Counted from the stretch's first letter, positions 15,778 through 25,960 are shown. The stretch: 64,000 bases of DNA from Salinibaculum sp. SYNS191 (GCF_037338445.1 NZ_CP147838.1:1488001-1552000), one strand, 5' to 3'. The notes: generated from the letters alone by a model not told the origin. A program made the numbers and translations.

Positions 15778-16857
15778 ATGGACCCAGATGCTGTCGACGA
15801 GCTATGCTCGTCCAACGGGTCGACCGGTGGGGTAGAGGAAGGGGGCACTGTCGAGGGGAGCACGTCGAAGACCGGCCGCGTCGCACACGGCGGGACCGAC
15901 GACCCGCTGATGCTCGACTTCAGTGCGAACACGAACCCGCGGACGCCACCCGGCGTCGCCCGGGTGTACGAGGCCGCACTCTCGGCCGCCCACTCCTATC
16001 CGTCGGACGACTACTACGAGTTCCGCGCCGCAGCCGCCGACTTCGCCGGCTGCGAGGCGACGCAGGTGATTCCGACTCCCGGGGGGCTGCCGGCCCTGCG
16101 CCTCGCCATCGCCACCACGGTCACCGCGGGCGACGACGTGCTCGTGCCGACGCCGAGTTTCGGCGAGTACGCCCGCGAGGTCCGGCTGCAAGGGGGGAAG
16201 CCGGACTTCGTCCCCTACGACGAACTGCTGGACGTCGACCCCGCGGACTACGCACTGGTCGTCGGCTGCTCGCCCAACAACCCGACGGGTGACGCCTACG
16301 ACCCGCAGCGCCTGCGCTCCTACGCCGGCCGCTGTCTGGAGGCCGACACGCCGTTCCTGCTCGACGAGGCCTTCATCGGCTTCACGCGCCAGCCGTCGCT
16401 GGGCGGCCACGATGGCGTCATCGTCGTGCGCTCGCTGACGAAACTGTTCGGTCTGCCGGGTCTGCGGGCTGGCTTCGCCGTTGCGACGGGGCGGTACCGC
16501 GACCGGCTGGAGGCCGCTCGGCCCGCCTGGGGGATGGGCTCGCCGGCCGCGGCGGTCGGGGCCCACTGCATGCGAAAGGACGAGTTCGTCGCGGAGACCC
16601 GCGAGCGCGTCGAGTCCGAGCGGGCGAAGATGCGCGACCGGCTGGGTGCCCGGTTCGACGTCCACGACTCGGACGCACCCTTCCTCCTGCTGGACGCGGG
16701 CAGCGAGTCGGCCGTCGACGCCGTGATAGAGGAGCTCCGAGAGTACGACATCGCGGTCCGCGACGCGCGGAACTTCCGCGGCCTCGACCAGCACGTCAGG
16801 GTCGCCATCCGCCTCCCCTACGAGAACGACCTGCTTCTCGACGCGCTGAATGTTTGA
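15778..16857 (+). CDS. cobD: L-threonine-O-3-phosphate decarboxylase CobD
   Basis: 359 residues of a fold-type I PLP enzyme close to histidinol-phosphate aminotransferases. LDFSANTNPRTPP is the substrate loop, TPTPGGLPALRLA binds the PLP phosphate, SPNNPTGDAYD and LLDEAFIGFT place the ring-binding residues, and SLTKLFGLPGLRAG holds the PLP lysine (about residue 222). It makes (R)-1-aminopropan-2-ol phosphate for CbiB. The first 40 residues are low-complexity and acidic and may be dispensable. A true histidinol-phosphate aminotransferase is less likely in this context. The 3' end overlaps cbiZ by 8 nt. Confidence 0.93.
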   Translation: MDPDAVDELCSSNGSTGGVEEGGTVEGSTSKTGRVAHGGTDDPLMLDFSANTNPRTPPGVARVYEAALSAAHSYPSDDYYEFRAAAADFAGCEATQVIPTPGGLPALRLAIATTVTAGDDVLVPTPSFGEYAREVRLQGGKPDFVPYDELLDVDPADYALVVGCSPNNPTGDAYDPQRLRSYAGRCLEADTPFLLDEAFIGFTRQPSLGGHDGVIVVRSLTKLFGLPGLRAGFAVATGRYRDRLEAARPAWGMGSPAAAVGAHCMRKDEFVAETRERVESERAKMRDRLGARFDVHDSDAPFLLLDAGSESAVDAVIEELREYDIAVRDARNFRGLDQHVRVAIRLPYENDLLLDALNV

Positions 16858-17578
16858 GACGGCGGTCACGGCCGGCGTCTGCCGGCTCGCTCGACCGGGC
16901 GGTCGCTGGCTCGCGACCGGCTTCGACGGCGGCTACCACACGGCCGACGCCGCGTACAACGTCTCGGTGCCGACCGGGTTCGAGCGGACGGACCTCGACG
17001 CGTACGCCGCCGACCGACTCGCCGAGGCGGGCTTCGAGTCGGACGGCCCGCGGCTCCTGACGGGCGTCGACATGCGCCACGCCCGCGGTGCCCGGCGGGA
17101 GTCTGTAACCGCCGTCGCGACGGCCGGCATCACGAACCCCGCTGCGCTCCCAGTCGACGGGCACGGGACGGATGACGAGCACAGCACTGACGACGGGGAC
17201 GCCGCCGATGGGGAGACTGACTCACGACATCCGGGCACGGTCAACCTCCTCGTCGGCACGACGCGGGCGCTGGACGACGGGGCGCTGGCGACGCTACTGG
17301 CGACGGCTGTCGAGGCCAAGACTGCGACCCTCCAGCAGGTCGCGGGCGTTTCGGGAACGACGACGGACGCGGTGGCAGTCGGCTGTGACCCGAGCGGTGA
17401 CCCCACCGACTTCGCCGGCAGCGGGACCGCCGTCGGGGCCGCGACCAGAGTCTGCGTCAGGGACGCGCTGCTGGCGGGCCTCGGTGCGCGGTACGACGAG
17501 TCGGACTACCCGGAGACGGTCGCCGACGCGGACCACGGCGTCGTGACCGGGGGCGAGGCGACGACCTTCCGCCCGTAG
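16850..17578 (+). CDS. cbiZ: Adenosylcobinamide amidohydrolase CbiZ
   Basis: 242 residues. WLATGFDGGYHTADAAYNVSV, VTAVATAGITNPA, VNLLVGTTRALDDGALATLL and EAKTATLQQVAG are the conserved blocks of CbiZ, which cleaves the aminopropanol arm of salvaged (adenosyl)cobinamide to give adenosylcobyric acid, letting archaea recycle external corrinoids. Between the second and third blocks lies an Asp/Gly-rich insertion (about residues 103-129) that looks like a haloarchaeal loop expansion. The start overlaps cobD by 8 nt. Confidence 0.94.
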   Translation: MFETAVTAGVCRLARPGGRWLATGFDGGYHTADAAYNVSVPTGFERTDLDAYAADRLAEAGFESDGPRLLTGVDMRHARGARRESVTAVATAGITNPAALPVDGHGTDDEHSTDDGDAADGETDSRHPGTVNLLVGTTRALDDGALATLLATAVEAKTATLQQVAGVSGTTTDAVAVGCDPSGDPTDFAGSGTAVGAATRVCVRDALLAGLGARYDESDYPETVADADHGVVTGGEATTFRP

Positions 17579-17640
17579 CACAACAGCTATTGTCGTAGGT
17601 CAACTGCGCTTGAACAACGACCGCACGGTCGCCCGGCACC

Positions 17641-18300
17641 ATGACGGACCAGACAGAACCCAGCCAGGCAGTAGCGGCACAGTCGATAGAACCGGCAGCA
17701 CCCGACGAGTTCGGCCTCGTCCAGATCTGGTGGGGCGACGGCAAGGGGAAGACCACCGCGGCGCTGGGGATGGCGATGCGCGCCGCCGGTCACGGCTACC
17801 GCGTTCACGTCCTCCAGTTCATGAAGGGCGGCACCGACACCGTCGAGGACGTCCGCGGGGAGTACAACGCCATCGCGGCGCTGCCGGGCCTCTCCTACGA
17901 GAACGCCGGCCACTACGGCTGGCACGGCTTCGTGGACGGCTCCGACGACGACGCACACGCCGCGCAGGCACAGGGCGCACTCGCCCGCGCTCGCGAACTG
18001 GTCGAGGCTGCGGCCGACGCTGACCTCTCGACCCCATTTGCCCTCGAAGGCAACCCCGAGGATGGCGTCCACATGCTAATCCTGGACGAGGTTCTGTACG
18101 CGGCGAACCGGGGACTCGTCGACCCCGACGAGGTGGTTGCGCTGGTCGAGGACAAACCCGACGACCTGGAACTCGTGTTGACGGGCGGCCACGACCGGCC
18201 GGCGTTCGTCGTCGACCACGCCGATCTCGTGACCAACGTGGCGAAGGAGAAACACCCCATCGAGGCAGGCCAGGGCGCGCGGAAGGGCACCGAGTTCTGA
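17641..18300 (+). CDS. cobA: Cob(I)yrinic acid a,c-diamide adenosyltransferase CobA (BtuR/CobO type)
   Basis: 219 residues. The P-loop [20 protein letters not shown] begins at about residue 32, preceded by [15 protein letters not shown] and [14 protein letters not shown] (Walker-B-like) follow, and the end [17 protein letters not shown] is the family tail. It transfers the adenosyl group of ATP to Co(I) corrinoids, forming the carbon-cobalt bond. The first 25 residues are an acidic extension. A 62-nt gap from cbiZ and one base to cbiP suggest cobA-cbiP is a pair. Confidence 0.95.
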   Translation: MTDQTEPSQAVAAQSIEPAAPDEFGLVQIWWGDGKGKTTAALGMAMRAAGHGYRVHVLQFMKGGTDTVEDVRGEYNAIAALPGLSYENAGHYGWHGFVDGSDDDAHAAQAQGALARARELVEAAADADLSTPFALEGNPEDGVHMLILDEVLYAANRGLVDPDEVVALVEDKPDDLELVLTGGHDRPAFVVDHADLVTNVAKEKHPIEAGQGARKGTEF

Positions 18301-18301
18301 G

Positions 18302-19810
18302 ATGAGCGGGCCGGGAAGCGAGGCGACGGCGCGAACGCTGCTCGTCGCGGGCACGGCGAGTCACGTCGGCAAGACCACGGTCGCCGCGGGCCTGTGTCGC
18401 CTGCTCGCCGACCGGGGCGTCGACGTGGTTCCCTACAAGGCCCAGAACATGAGCAACAACGCCCGCGCGGTCCCCGGCGGGGAAATCGGCGTCTCCCAGT
18501 ACGTCCAGGCCCGCGCGGCCCGCGTGCCGGCCAGCGTCGACATGAACCCGGTCCTGCTGAAGCCGACCGGCGAGGGCGAGTCACAGGTCGTCGTCCACGG
18601 CGAGGCTATCGGCCACGAGAGCGCCGGAGCGTACTACGACGACCGCTGGGAGGAAGCGCTCGCGGCCGCCCGGAAGTCCCACGAGAGACTGGCCGGGAAA
18701 CACGACGTCGTCGTCGCCGAGGGTGCCGGGTCGATTGCCGAGCCGAACCTCCGCGAGCGGGACCTCGCCAACGTCGAGACGGCTCGCTTCGCCGACGCCG
18801 ACGTCCTGCTCGTCGGGGACATCGAGCGCGGCGGCGTCTTCGCCAGCCTCGTCGGGACGCTCGAACTGCTGCCCGCCGACCTCCGCAAGCGCGTCGTCGG
18901 CGCGGTCATCACGAAGTTCCGCGGGGACCGCGAGATACTCCGGCCGGGCGTCGAGGACTTCGAGGACAGGACCGGCCTGCCGGTACTGGGCGTGCTCCCC
19001 TACGACGACCCGGGGCTGCCGGCCGAGGACAGCGTCTCGCTGCCGCCGGCGGGCGAGCGCGCTGTCCGCGGGGCCGACGACGGGGTTCCCGACGGCGAGG
19101 CGGTGACGGTCGCCGTGGTGCGACTGCCCCGCATCTCGAATTTCACCGACTTCGAACCGCTGGCGCGCGAACGCGGCGTCCGCGTGGCGTACGTCCCCCT
19201 CGACGGCCCCCTGGACGCGGACGCCGTCGTCCTCCCGGGGACGAAAAACACCGTCGACGACCTGCTGGCGCTGCGCGAGTCGGGGATGGCCGAGCGCATC
19301 TGCGACTTCGACGGGCCGGTCGTCGGCGTCTGCGGTGGCTACCAGCTGCTCGGCGAGCGCATCACGAACGCCGCCGTCGAGAGCGCCAGCGCCACGGACG
19401 CGGTGGCCGGGCTGGGACTGCTGCCGGTCGCCACCCGCTTCGAGCGCGACAAGCGCGTCGAACCGGTGTCGCGGCGCGTCGAGGGGACCGGGCCACTGGC
19501 CGGCCTGTCGGCGACGGTCACTGGCTACGAGATACACATGGGGCGGACGCGACTCGTCGGCGACGTCAAGCGGTTCGGCGAGAGCGGGGCCGCAACCGAC
19601 CGCGTACTCGGCACCTACCTCCACGGGCTCTTCGAGAACGCGGCCGTCCGCGCGGCGTTCGTCGAGACTGTCGCTGCTGCCGCCGGCGTCGACCCGCCCA
19701 CAGTGGGGTCCGGGGACGACCCGAGCGGGCACCGGCCGTATCGGGCCGCGCGCGACCTCGTCGCGACCCACGTCGACCTCGGTCCGCTGGGGTTGTCGAC
19801 CGACAGGTAG
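18302..19810 (+). CDS. cbiP: Cobyric acid synthase CbiP
   Basis: 502 residues in two domains. The N-terminal ATP domain starts [19 protein letters not shown] and contains [19 protein letters not shown] and [20 protein letters not shown], diagnostic of CobQ/CbiP. The C-terminal class I glutamine amidotransferase has [13 protein letters not shown] (Cys about 344) and [10 protein letters not shown] with the catalytic His. It amidates four side chains of adenosylcobyrinic acid a,c-diamide with glutamine and ATP. Its product feeds CbiB upstream. Corrin ring-building genes are absent from the window, so this cluster covers late steps and salvage. Confidence 0.97.
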   Translation: MSGPGSEATARTLLVAGTASHVGKTTVAAGLCRLLADRGVDVVPYKAQNMSNNARAVPGGEIGVSQYVQARAARVPASVDMNPVLLKPTGEGESQVVVHGEAIGHESAGAYYDDRWEEALAAARKSHERLAGKHDVVVAEGAGSIAEPNLRERDLANVETARFADADVLLVGDIERGGVFASLVGTLELLPADLRKRVVGAVITKFRGDREILRPGVEDFEDRTGLPVLGVLPYDDPGLPAEDSVSLPPAGERAVRGADDGVPDGEAVTVAVVRLPRISNFTDFEPLARERGVRVAYVPLDGPLDADAVVLPGTKNTVDDLLALRESGMAERICDFDGPVVGVCGGYQLLGERITNAAVESASATDAVAGLGLLPVATRFERDKRVEPVSRRVEGTGPLAGLSATVTGYEIHMGRTRLVGDVKRFGESGAATDRVLGTYLHGLFENAAVRAAFVETVAAAAGVDPPTVGSGDDPSGHRPYRAARDLVATHVDLGPLGLSTDR

Positions 19811-20061
19811 GCACCGTCCGGAACAAGCCCGTCCCCGGATTCGGCCGGCTTACTGTGAATAGGGGTCGGAGAAGCGGAGCTTACGACGGGCGGGAGCGCG
19901 ACTGAAACCGGTCCGTACCCGCGGAGTCGCTGGCGTACCGTTCGATTACTGCGCACCGCCGTCGAGCGCGCGCGAGGAATCCGAGCCTACCCCGCAGTGG
20001 TGGCAAGCCTACCGTCTGTCAGCGAGTCATAACAATACTCGCGGCTATCGACGGCGCGGAC

Positions 20062-22884
20062 ATGAATGGGAGTCCGGGGAGAGACACGCTCGCGTTCGCC
20101 ATCGCCGTGGTCGTCGTCAGCGCCGCCGTCGTCGTCGGCGGACTCGCCGACGCCGGCCCGGCGTCCGCGGCCACGGACGGAACCGCGACCCCGGCGGCGC
20201 TGTCGGGGAATAGTTCGCTCGCCGACGCCCGGACGACGTTCCAGGGTGTCGGGGCGGAGGACACGACGGGCTGGCGGGTCGCGGGTGAGGGCGACGTCAA
20301 CGGCGACGGGGAGACGGACGTCGTCGTCACGTCTCCGCGCCGGGACAGCAACGGGAACGAGAGCGGGTCGATACACGTCTTCTACGGCCCCGTCGACGCG
20401 GGGACGCTGAACGTCACCGACGCCAACGTGACCTTCGTCGGTGCGCCCGGCGAGGACGCCGGGCGGGACGTCGCCCTCGGCGACGTGGACGGCGACGGCA
20501 TCGACGACATCGTCGTCGGGGCACCCCGCAGCGCCCTCGTGACGGGGAACCAGACCGTCGGCGACGTCGGGTCGGCCTACGTCGTCCGCGGGCAGGCCGA
20601 GCGCCCCGAGCGAGTGCTCCTGCGCCAGGGCGCGAACATCACCCGACTCTACGGGGGCGAACAGGGCGAGATGGCCGGGTTCGCGGTCGCCGTCGTCCCG
20701 GGCGAGAACGGCGGGTCGGTGCTCGTCGGCGCGCCGGGGAACGACGGCGCAGCGCCCGACGCCGGCGCGGCCTACCTCGTCGACGACGTCCCCACGGAGT
20801 CGACGGCAGTGAGCGACGCGGCCGCGGCGACCTTCGAGGGACCGAACGCCGGCGCGAACGCCGGCCACGCGGTCTCACCGGCCGGTGACTACGACGCCGA
20901 CAACCGGACCGAACTCCTGGTCGGTGCGCCGGGTGCGAACACGAGCGGTACACGCACCGGCGCGGCCTACCTCCTCGATGCCAGCACCGACACCGCGTCG
21001 GTCACCGCCGGCATCGCGTTCAACGGCACCAGCCAGGGTGACACCGCCGGATGGGCCGTCGCGCCGGCGGGCGACTTCGACGACGACGGCGTCGACGACG
21101 TCGTCGTGGGCGCGCCGCGGGCGGACACCGACGCCGGGCTCCAGGCCGGGCGGAGCTACGTGCTCTTCGGGGAGCGCAACGCCAGCGACCGTCCGCTCGC
21201 AGCGGCCGACGTGACGCTCCGGGGGACTGCCGAGGGTGACCTGGCCGGCTGGTCGGTCGCACCGGCGGGGTCGGGCGACGTCTCCTGTGACGGCATCGAC
21301 GACGTGCTCGTCGGCGCACCCGGCACCGACAGCGCGGCCGACGGCGCGGGGGCGGCGTACCTCGTCAGCGGTGGCCCCGACCAGGAGGGTGAACGGAACC
21401 TCTCCACCGCAGCGACTGCCCTCACCGGCGTCGGCCAGGGCGACCAGGCAGGCTGGTCCGTCGCCGCGGCGGACGACGCCACCGGCGACGGCCTGAACGA
21501 CGTCCTCGTCGGTGCGCCGTTCAACGCCAACAACGGAACCCAGACCGGCGCGGCGTACCTCGTCGCCGGCGAGTGTCCGGTGGAGCCGACGCCGACGGAG
21601 ACGCCGACGGGAACGGCGACGGCGACTGCAACGAAGACCCCCGCCGAGACGCCGACTGGAACGCCGACTGCGACGGAGACGCCGGCGAAGACCCCGACCA
21701 CGACCCCGACGGAAGTGCCGAGCGGGGTCGACGTGTCGGCGCGGTGTATCGACGGGGCGGCGACCATCGGCGTTGAGAATCCGAACGCCGCGACGAGTCT
21801 GCGCGTCGAGATATCCGGTCCCGGCGACTTCGGCGAACGCGTGACGCTCGAACCCGGAGAGAGCGAGCGCTTCGAGGGACTCGACGACGGCCAGTACACC
21901 CTGGCGACGTTCGTCGCGGGCACCGACCGGCGCATCGCCAGAACCACCGTGCAAATCGACTGTGGTGCCGCGCCGGCGACCGAGACGCCGACGACGACGC
22001 CAACCGAGACGGCGACGGCAACTGAAACGCCGGCGGCGACCGAGACGCCGACAGCGACCGCCACCGAAACGCCAACTGCGACGCCCACGGTCACGCCGAC
22101 TGAAACTCCGACGGCAACTGAGACGCCGACTGAAACGGCAACCGAGACGCCGACCGAGACGGCAACTGAGACCGCAACCGAGACTGCCACAGAAACTCCA
22201 ACAGAGACGGCAACCGAGACCGCGACAGCGACGCCGCCTGTCACGCCAACAGAGACGGAGACGCCGCCTGTCACGCCCCCGGAAACGCCGACGGAAACTG
22301 CGACAGAGACCGCGACAGCAACGCCGACCGAAACCGCGACTGAAACCGCGACAGCAACGCCGACCGCAACCCCGCCGGAGCCGCCGGAGGAGGGGGCCGC
22401 GATAAGCTTCGTCTTGCTGTGCGTCGGTGAGGACGCGGGCGTGCCCGAAGCGCCCGTCGGGGGAGCCGGGTCCGACGAGTGTCCGGACGGGGTGCCGCTG
22501 GTGCGCTACGAGTGGACGGGGACCGTCTTCGACGAGGCGGGGCCGAACTACGGCACGGCGGTCGTCCCGACCGACTTCGCGGACATCCGCGAGCCCGTGG
22601 CGGCCCAGTTCTTCTCGACGGAGTACGACATCCTCGGAGCGGTCGTCGGAGCCGGCGGTGAGACCTGTACCTTCGACGACCCGGCAGGCGACGGGCCGCC
22701 GAACGTCGCTGTCGACATCGGGACCGTCGAGAGTTGCGAGGCGGGCGGGAACCAGCTCGACACCCAGGAGTCCGACAGTGACCGCGGTTTCATCGCGTCG
22801 GTGTTCGCCTGGCTCCGGTCGGTCCTCCCGCTGACGCTCCTCGGGCTGGTCGTGGCCGGCGGGCTCGGACGGGGCCGTCGGTGA
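20062..22884 (+). CDS. Surface FG-GAP (integrin-alpha-like) beta-propeller protein with Thr-rich stalk
   Basis: 940 residues. A Sec signal (TLAFAIAVVVVSAAVVVGG, likely cleaved near PASA-A) is followed by about six FG-GAP repeats to around residue 510, each with a DGDGxDDxxVGAP calcium-loop pattern (for example DVDGDGIDDIVVGAP and FDDDGVDDVVVGAP). A first Thr/Pro stalk of TETPT units, a small CARDB-like domain (about 550-635), a second longer stalk (about 640-775), a cysteine-containing domain (LLCVGEDAG to VESCEAGG), then a C-terminal membrane helix and GRGRR complete it. The stalks are likely O-glycosylated. Probable role: cell-surface recognition or adhesion; the ligand is unknown. A TATA-like CATAACAATA lies about 28 nt upstream of the ATG. 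Confidence 0.85.
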   Translation: MNGSPGRDTLAFAIAVVVVSAAVVVGGLADAGPASAATDGTATPAALSGNSSLADARTTFQGVGAEDTTGWRVAGEGDVNGDGETDVVVTSPRRDSNGNESGSIHVFYGPVDAGTLNVTDANVTFVGAPGEDAGRDVALGDVDGDGIDDIVVGAPRSALVTGNQTVGDVGSAYVVRGQAERPERVLLRQGANITRLYGGEQGEMAGFAVAVVPGENGGSVLVGAPGNDGAAPDAGAAYLVDDVPTESTAVSDAAAATFEGPNAGANAGHAVSPAGDYDADNRTELLVGAPGANTSGTRTGAAYLLDASTDTASVTAGIAFNGTSQGDTAGWAVAPAGDFDDDGVDDVVVGAPRADTDAGLQAGRSYVLFGERNASDRPLAAADVTLRGTAEGDLAGWSVAPAGSGDVSCDGIDDVLVGAPGTDSAADGAGAAYLVSGGPDQEGERNLSTAATALTGVGQGDQAGWSVAAADDATGDGLNDVLVGAPFNANNGTQTGAAYLVAGECPVEPTPTETPTGTATATATKTPAETPTGTPTATETPAKTPTTTPTEVPSGVDVSARCIDGAATIGVENPNAATSLRVEISGPGDFGERVTLEPGESERFEGLDDGQYTLATFVAGTDRRIARTTVQIDCGAAPATETPTTTPTETATATETPAATETPTATATETPTATPTVTPTETPTATETPTETATETPTETATETATETATETPTETATETATATPPVTPTETETPPVTPPETPTETATETATATPTETATETATATPTATPPEPPEEGAAISFVLLCVGEDAGVPEAPVGGAGSDECPDGVPLVRYEWTGTVFDEAGPNYGTAVVPTDFADIREPVAAQFFSTEYDILGAVVGAGGETCTFDDPAGDGPPNVAVDIGTVESCEAGGNQLDTQESDSDRGFIASVFAWLRSVLPLTLLGLVVAGGLGRGRR
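21585..22382 (+). repeat. Two simple-sequence blocks coding TETPT/ETAT units
   Basis: Two stretches, about 21585-21717 and 21976-22382, consist of short imperfect repeats of ACN-GAG/GAA-ACG-CCG type encoding Thr-Glu-Thr-Pro-Thr. The second has long runs of ACT/ACA-GAG-ACG. They are in-frame and part of the surface protein; repeat number is expected to vary between strains by slippage. Confidence 0.85.
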
Positions 22885-22894
22885 GAAGGTCCCC

Positions 22895-25090
22895 TCACTC
22901 CTCGAAGAACTCTGCGAGGAGGCGTTTCTCGGCCTTCCGGAGGTGGTTATGCAGCGTCGCGGAGGAGATATCCATCGACTCGGCGACGTCTTCCGCGGTG
23001 CTCTCGCGGGGCCACTCGAAGTAGCCGGCCCGGAAGGCCGCTTCCAGGGCCTCCTGCTGGCGGTCGGTGAGGTCGTCCAGCCCGTCGCCGGGAAGTGCGG
23101 CGTGGTCCTCAGCCGTGGGCTCCAGTTCCCGCTTCGCGCGGAGTTCGGTCTCGGGGAACGACTCGGTGACGTGCTCGACGACGGACCGGACGTCAGACTC
23201 CGGCGAGACCTCCGCGACGAGGCGGCACTCGCCGTCGGTCGCCTCCGCCGAGCGGACGTTCGCGCCGTACTCGACGAGCGGGCAGCACAGCGACCCCGAC
23301 GTCAGTGACACCTCGACGGTCGTCGCGCCGTTCTCCGAGACCGTGCGGGCCTCCGGGACGCCGCTGGCTGCGTCGACGACCCGCTGGACCTCCGCGGCGG
23401 TCGCGTCGTCGACGGTGACGTAGGCCAGCAGTGCGCCGCCCTCGCCGGGGACGATGCCGTCGAGCGTACACGGCCCGGCTTGCTCGGAGAGCACGACGAA
23501 CACGTCGCCCGGGTCCGTCGACCGGAACTCCAGTTCGACGACGGCGTCGGAGAGGAGCAACTGCCGGTGTTCGACCGCCTGGATGGCACGTCCGATGGTC
23601 TCGCCGAGTTCGCCGAGCACCTCCCGTTCGCGCTTGGAGAAGCCCTCGTCCCGCTCAGTTCGCAGGACGAGCGCGCCGTAGACGGTCCGGCCGTGGACCA
23701 GCGGGACCGTCGTCCGGTTGCCGCCGTCGGGACGGGGAGCGGACGCCTCGTCTGCGACCGCCGGGACGTCCGCGTCGGCGCTCGCACCCGAGAGCGTGAC
23801 GTCGGACGGGAGGTCCTCGGGGGAGTCGAGTCGGCGGGGACTGTCGTCGCCGGCAGTCATGGCGACGGTCCCGGAAGCGCCGGACAGCCCGGAGCCGAAC
23901 CAGGCGGCCTCGTAGAGCCCGTTCGAGACGAGCGTCTCGCAGACCGTCTCCGCGACCTCGTCCCTGGTCGTCGCGTTCACGAGCGCGGTGTTGACGCTCC
24001 TGATGACGTGGTTTATCTGTTCGAGTTGCGCGAGTTCGTCGCGCTGCTGGCGGAGACGGCGCTCGCGTCGCTCCCGGCTGGTGACGTCGTGCAACAGTAT
24101 CGTGTACCCGATGAGCAGGTCGCGCTGGTCGGTTATCGGGGCCGTCGTCACCTCGTAGGTCCGCTCGCCGATGACGAGTTCGGCGAAGGCGTCCTCGCTC
24201 TCGAAGTCCAGTTCGTCGGTGCTGAGCAGCGTCTCCAGCGGCTCGCCGAAGGGGTCCTCCCGGTCGCAGCCGAAGATGTCGCTCGCGGCCCGGTTGAGGT
24301 AGAGAATCTCTTTCTCGTCGCCGACGATGACGACGCCGTCGTCGACGCCCGCCAGCGCGGCCTGGTTGCTGAGCTGTCGCGTGGCGGGCAGGATGTCGAA
24401 CAGCCGGTACCGCAGGAACGCGTTCCCGAAGGCGACGCCGGTGATAGCGAAGCCGTAGGGCGTCAGGTCCAGCCCCGTCAGCGGCGCGAGTTCGAACACC
24501 GAAATCGCGTTGCCCAGCAGCGGCGAGACGATGCCGACGATGATGAGGACCGTCTGGTCGAGGTAGAGGTAGTCGGAGACGACCACCAGCCTGAGCAGGA
24601 GGACGAACCCGACGATGAGGATGGTGTAGGCGTAGAGGAAGTACACCCAGAACCAGGGGCCGAACGTCTGCGTGAGCGTGACGACGCCGCCGGTCCTGAC
24701 GAGTTCGGGGTTCGACCACATGAGCTGGTGCGACGGGTTCGTCCAGATGAGTACGACCGAGATAGCGGGGATGACGAACCAGAAAGGAAGGACGCGCCGT
24801 TCGAGGACGACCCCGTAGCCTGTGAAATCGGCCATGAACAGGAAGAAAAGCAGCGGGAGGAGCGCGATTGCCAGCCACTGGACGCGCTCCCAGACGAGGT
24901 GACTCGCGAACGTCTGCGTCAGCGCGAACACGTCGGTCAGGGCCCAGAACGCGGTGAAGACCATCGCACCCAGGAACGGCATGGCACCCGGCCGGTCGCG
25001 GTGTCGCCAGGCGTATCCGGCCAGCGCGGTCGTCGCGAGCGCGGCGACGGAGAGGAGGAGGACGTGAACCGAACCCGACCCCAGTAACAT
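22895..25090 (-). CDS. Membrane sensor with PAS, GAF and Bat-type HTH domains
   Basis: 731 residues. The first 220 form about seven membrane helices (histidine-kinase N-terminal 7TM type, VHVLLLSVAALATTALAGYA onward). A PAS domain follows (GVDDGVVIVGDEKEILYLN to LLHDVTSRER), a GAF domain (INHVIRSVNTALVNATTRDE to ERDEGFSKREREVLGELG), a bacterio-opsin-activator-like domain, and a C-terminal HTH (LTDRQQEALEAAFRAGYFEW, then SSATLHNHLRKAEKRLL). There is no kinase domain, so it likely couples a membrane or PAS/GAF signal directly to DNA binding. Targets are unknown. Start at 25090 fits a TATA box about 30 nt upstream; a longer frame to 25837 overlaps minD and is rejected. Confidence 0.88.
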   Translation of the reverse strand: MLLGSGSVHVLLLSVAALATTALAGYAWRHRDRPGAMPFLGAMVFTAFWALTDVFALTQTFASHLVWERVQWLAIALLPLLFFLFMADFTGYGVVLERRVLPFWFVIPAISVVLIWTNPSHQLMWSNPELVRTGGVVTLTQTFGPWFWVYFLYAYTILIVGFVLLLRLVVVSDYLYLDQTVLIIVGIVSPLLGNAISVFELAPLTGLDLTPYGFAITGVAFGNAFLRYRLFDILPATRQLSNQAALAGVDDGVVIVGDEKEILYLNRAASDIFGCDREDPFGEPLETLLSTDELDFESEDAFAELVIGERTYEVTTAPITDQRDLLIGYTILLHDVTSRERRERRLRQQRDELAQLEQINHVIRSVNTALVNATTRDEVAETVCETLVSNGLYEAAWFGSGLSGASGTVAMTAGDDSPRRLDSPEDLPSDVTLSGASADADVPAVADEASAPRPDGGNRTTVPLVHGRTVYGALVLRTERDEGFSKREREVLGELGETIGRAIQAVEHRQLLLSDAVVELEFRSTDPGDVFVVLSEQAGPCTLDGIVPGEGGALLAYVTVDDATAAEVQRVVDAASGVPEARTVSENGATTVEVSLTSGSLCCPLVEYGANVRSAEATDGECRLVAEVSPESDVRSVVEHVTESFPETELRAKRELEPTAEDHAALPGDGLDDLTDRQQEALEAAFRAGYFEWPRESTAEDVAESMDISSATLHNHLRKAEKRLLAEFFEE

Positions 25091-25114
25091 CGATACGTAG
25101 CTGTCCAGTGCGAA

Positions 25115-25167
25115 GTATAAAAAAGCAGTTGTCGAACTGAAATTTCGAGAAACCGAGAATTTATACC
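25115..25167. promoter_or_regulatory. Divergent TATA boxes between Bat-type regulator and MinD
   Basis: In the 102-bp divergent spacer, TTTTTTATAC (read on the minus strand, 25115-25124) lies about 29 nt before the regulator start, and TTTATACC (25160-25167) about 30 nt before the MinD-like start. Both fit leaderless promoters. The spacer is short enough that the regulator could control both. Confidence 0.6.
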
Positions 25168-25192
25168 CGACCGAGCGGCAGCCACCGGTAAC

Positions 25193-25960
25193 ATGGTCGA
25201 GGCCTTCGCAGTGGCCAGCGGCAAGGGCGGGACGGGCAAGACGACCAGCACGCTCGCACTGGGGATGGCACTCGCCGAGACCCACGACGTGACGGTCATC
25301 GACGCCGACACCGGGATGGCGAACGTCCTCTTTCACGCCGGCCTGGCGGACGTCGAAACGACGCTGCACGACGTGCTCGCCGGCGACGCACCCGTCGAGG
25401 CGGCGGTCTACGACCGGTTCGGGATGGACGTGGTCCCCTGTGGCACGTCGCTGGACGGCTTCCGGGACGCCGACCCCGCACGACTCCGCAACGTCGTCGC
25501 GGATCTCGCGGCCGATACGGACGTCATCCTGCTCGACTCGGCGGCCGCGCTCGGGTCGCGGGCCGCGGTCCTGCCGGTCGTCCTCGCCGACCGCGTGGTG
25601 GTCGTCCTCCAGCCCACCATCCCCTCGCTGTCGGACGGGCTGAAGGTCCAGGAGTACGCCGCGACCTACGAGACGGGCGTCGCCGGCCTCGTCTTCAACC
25701 GCGTCACCGACGACGAGAACATCGACGCAATCGCCGAGAAGGCCGAGCGGTACTTCGAGGGCGGGACGCTGACGACGGTCCCGGAGAGCGACGCCGTCCG
25801 CGCAGCACGCCGGGCCGGGAAACCGCTGCTGGCACACGCGCCCGACTCGGCGGCAGCGGCCGCCTACCGCGAGGCGGCGGCAGCGCTGGACGTCGCGGCC
25901 GGTGACTCCGCGGCCGTGGCCGAGCGCTTCCGGAGCGCCGTCGTGCCAGAGAACCCATGA
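25193..25960 (+). CDS. MinD/ParA-family ATPase
   Basis: 255 residues. The deviant Walker A motif is ASGKGGTGKTTSTLALG (two lysines, as in MinD/ParA/ArsA), switch I is VIDADTGMANV (usual D-x-G-N form altered to TGMANV), and VILLDSAAALGSRAAVL is the Walker B segment. VLQPTIPSLSDGLKV and AGLVFNRVTDDEN follow. Haloarchaea have several MinD paralogues; some position surface machines such as archaella and chemotaxis arrays. Its specific job is unknown. The stop overlaps the next start by 4 nt, so the two proteins probably act together. Confidence 0.9.
   Translation: MVEAFAVASGKGGTGKTTSTLALGMALAETHDVTVIDADTGMANVLFHAGLADVETTLHDVLAGDAPVEAAVYDRFGMDVVPCGTSLDGFRDADPARLRNVVADLAADTDVILLDSAAALGSRAAVLPVVLADRVVVVLQPTIPSLSDGLKVQEYAATYETGVAGLVFNRVTDDENIDAIAEKAERYFEGGTLTTVPESDAVRAARRAGKPLLAHAPDSAAAAAYREAAAALDVAAGDSAAVAERFRSAVVPENP

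Noticed and set aside
21976-22382. Repetitive block that might suggest a CRISPR array
   Set aside because: Units are a few codons long with no unique spacers, and stay in frame within a surface protein.
22895-25837. 980-residue minus-strand frame extending the Bat-type sensor upstream
   Set aside because: The first 249 codons lie antisense to the MinD-like gene, lack family character, and precede a good TATA box; the start at 25090 is used instead.
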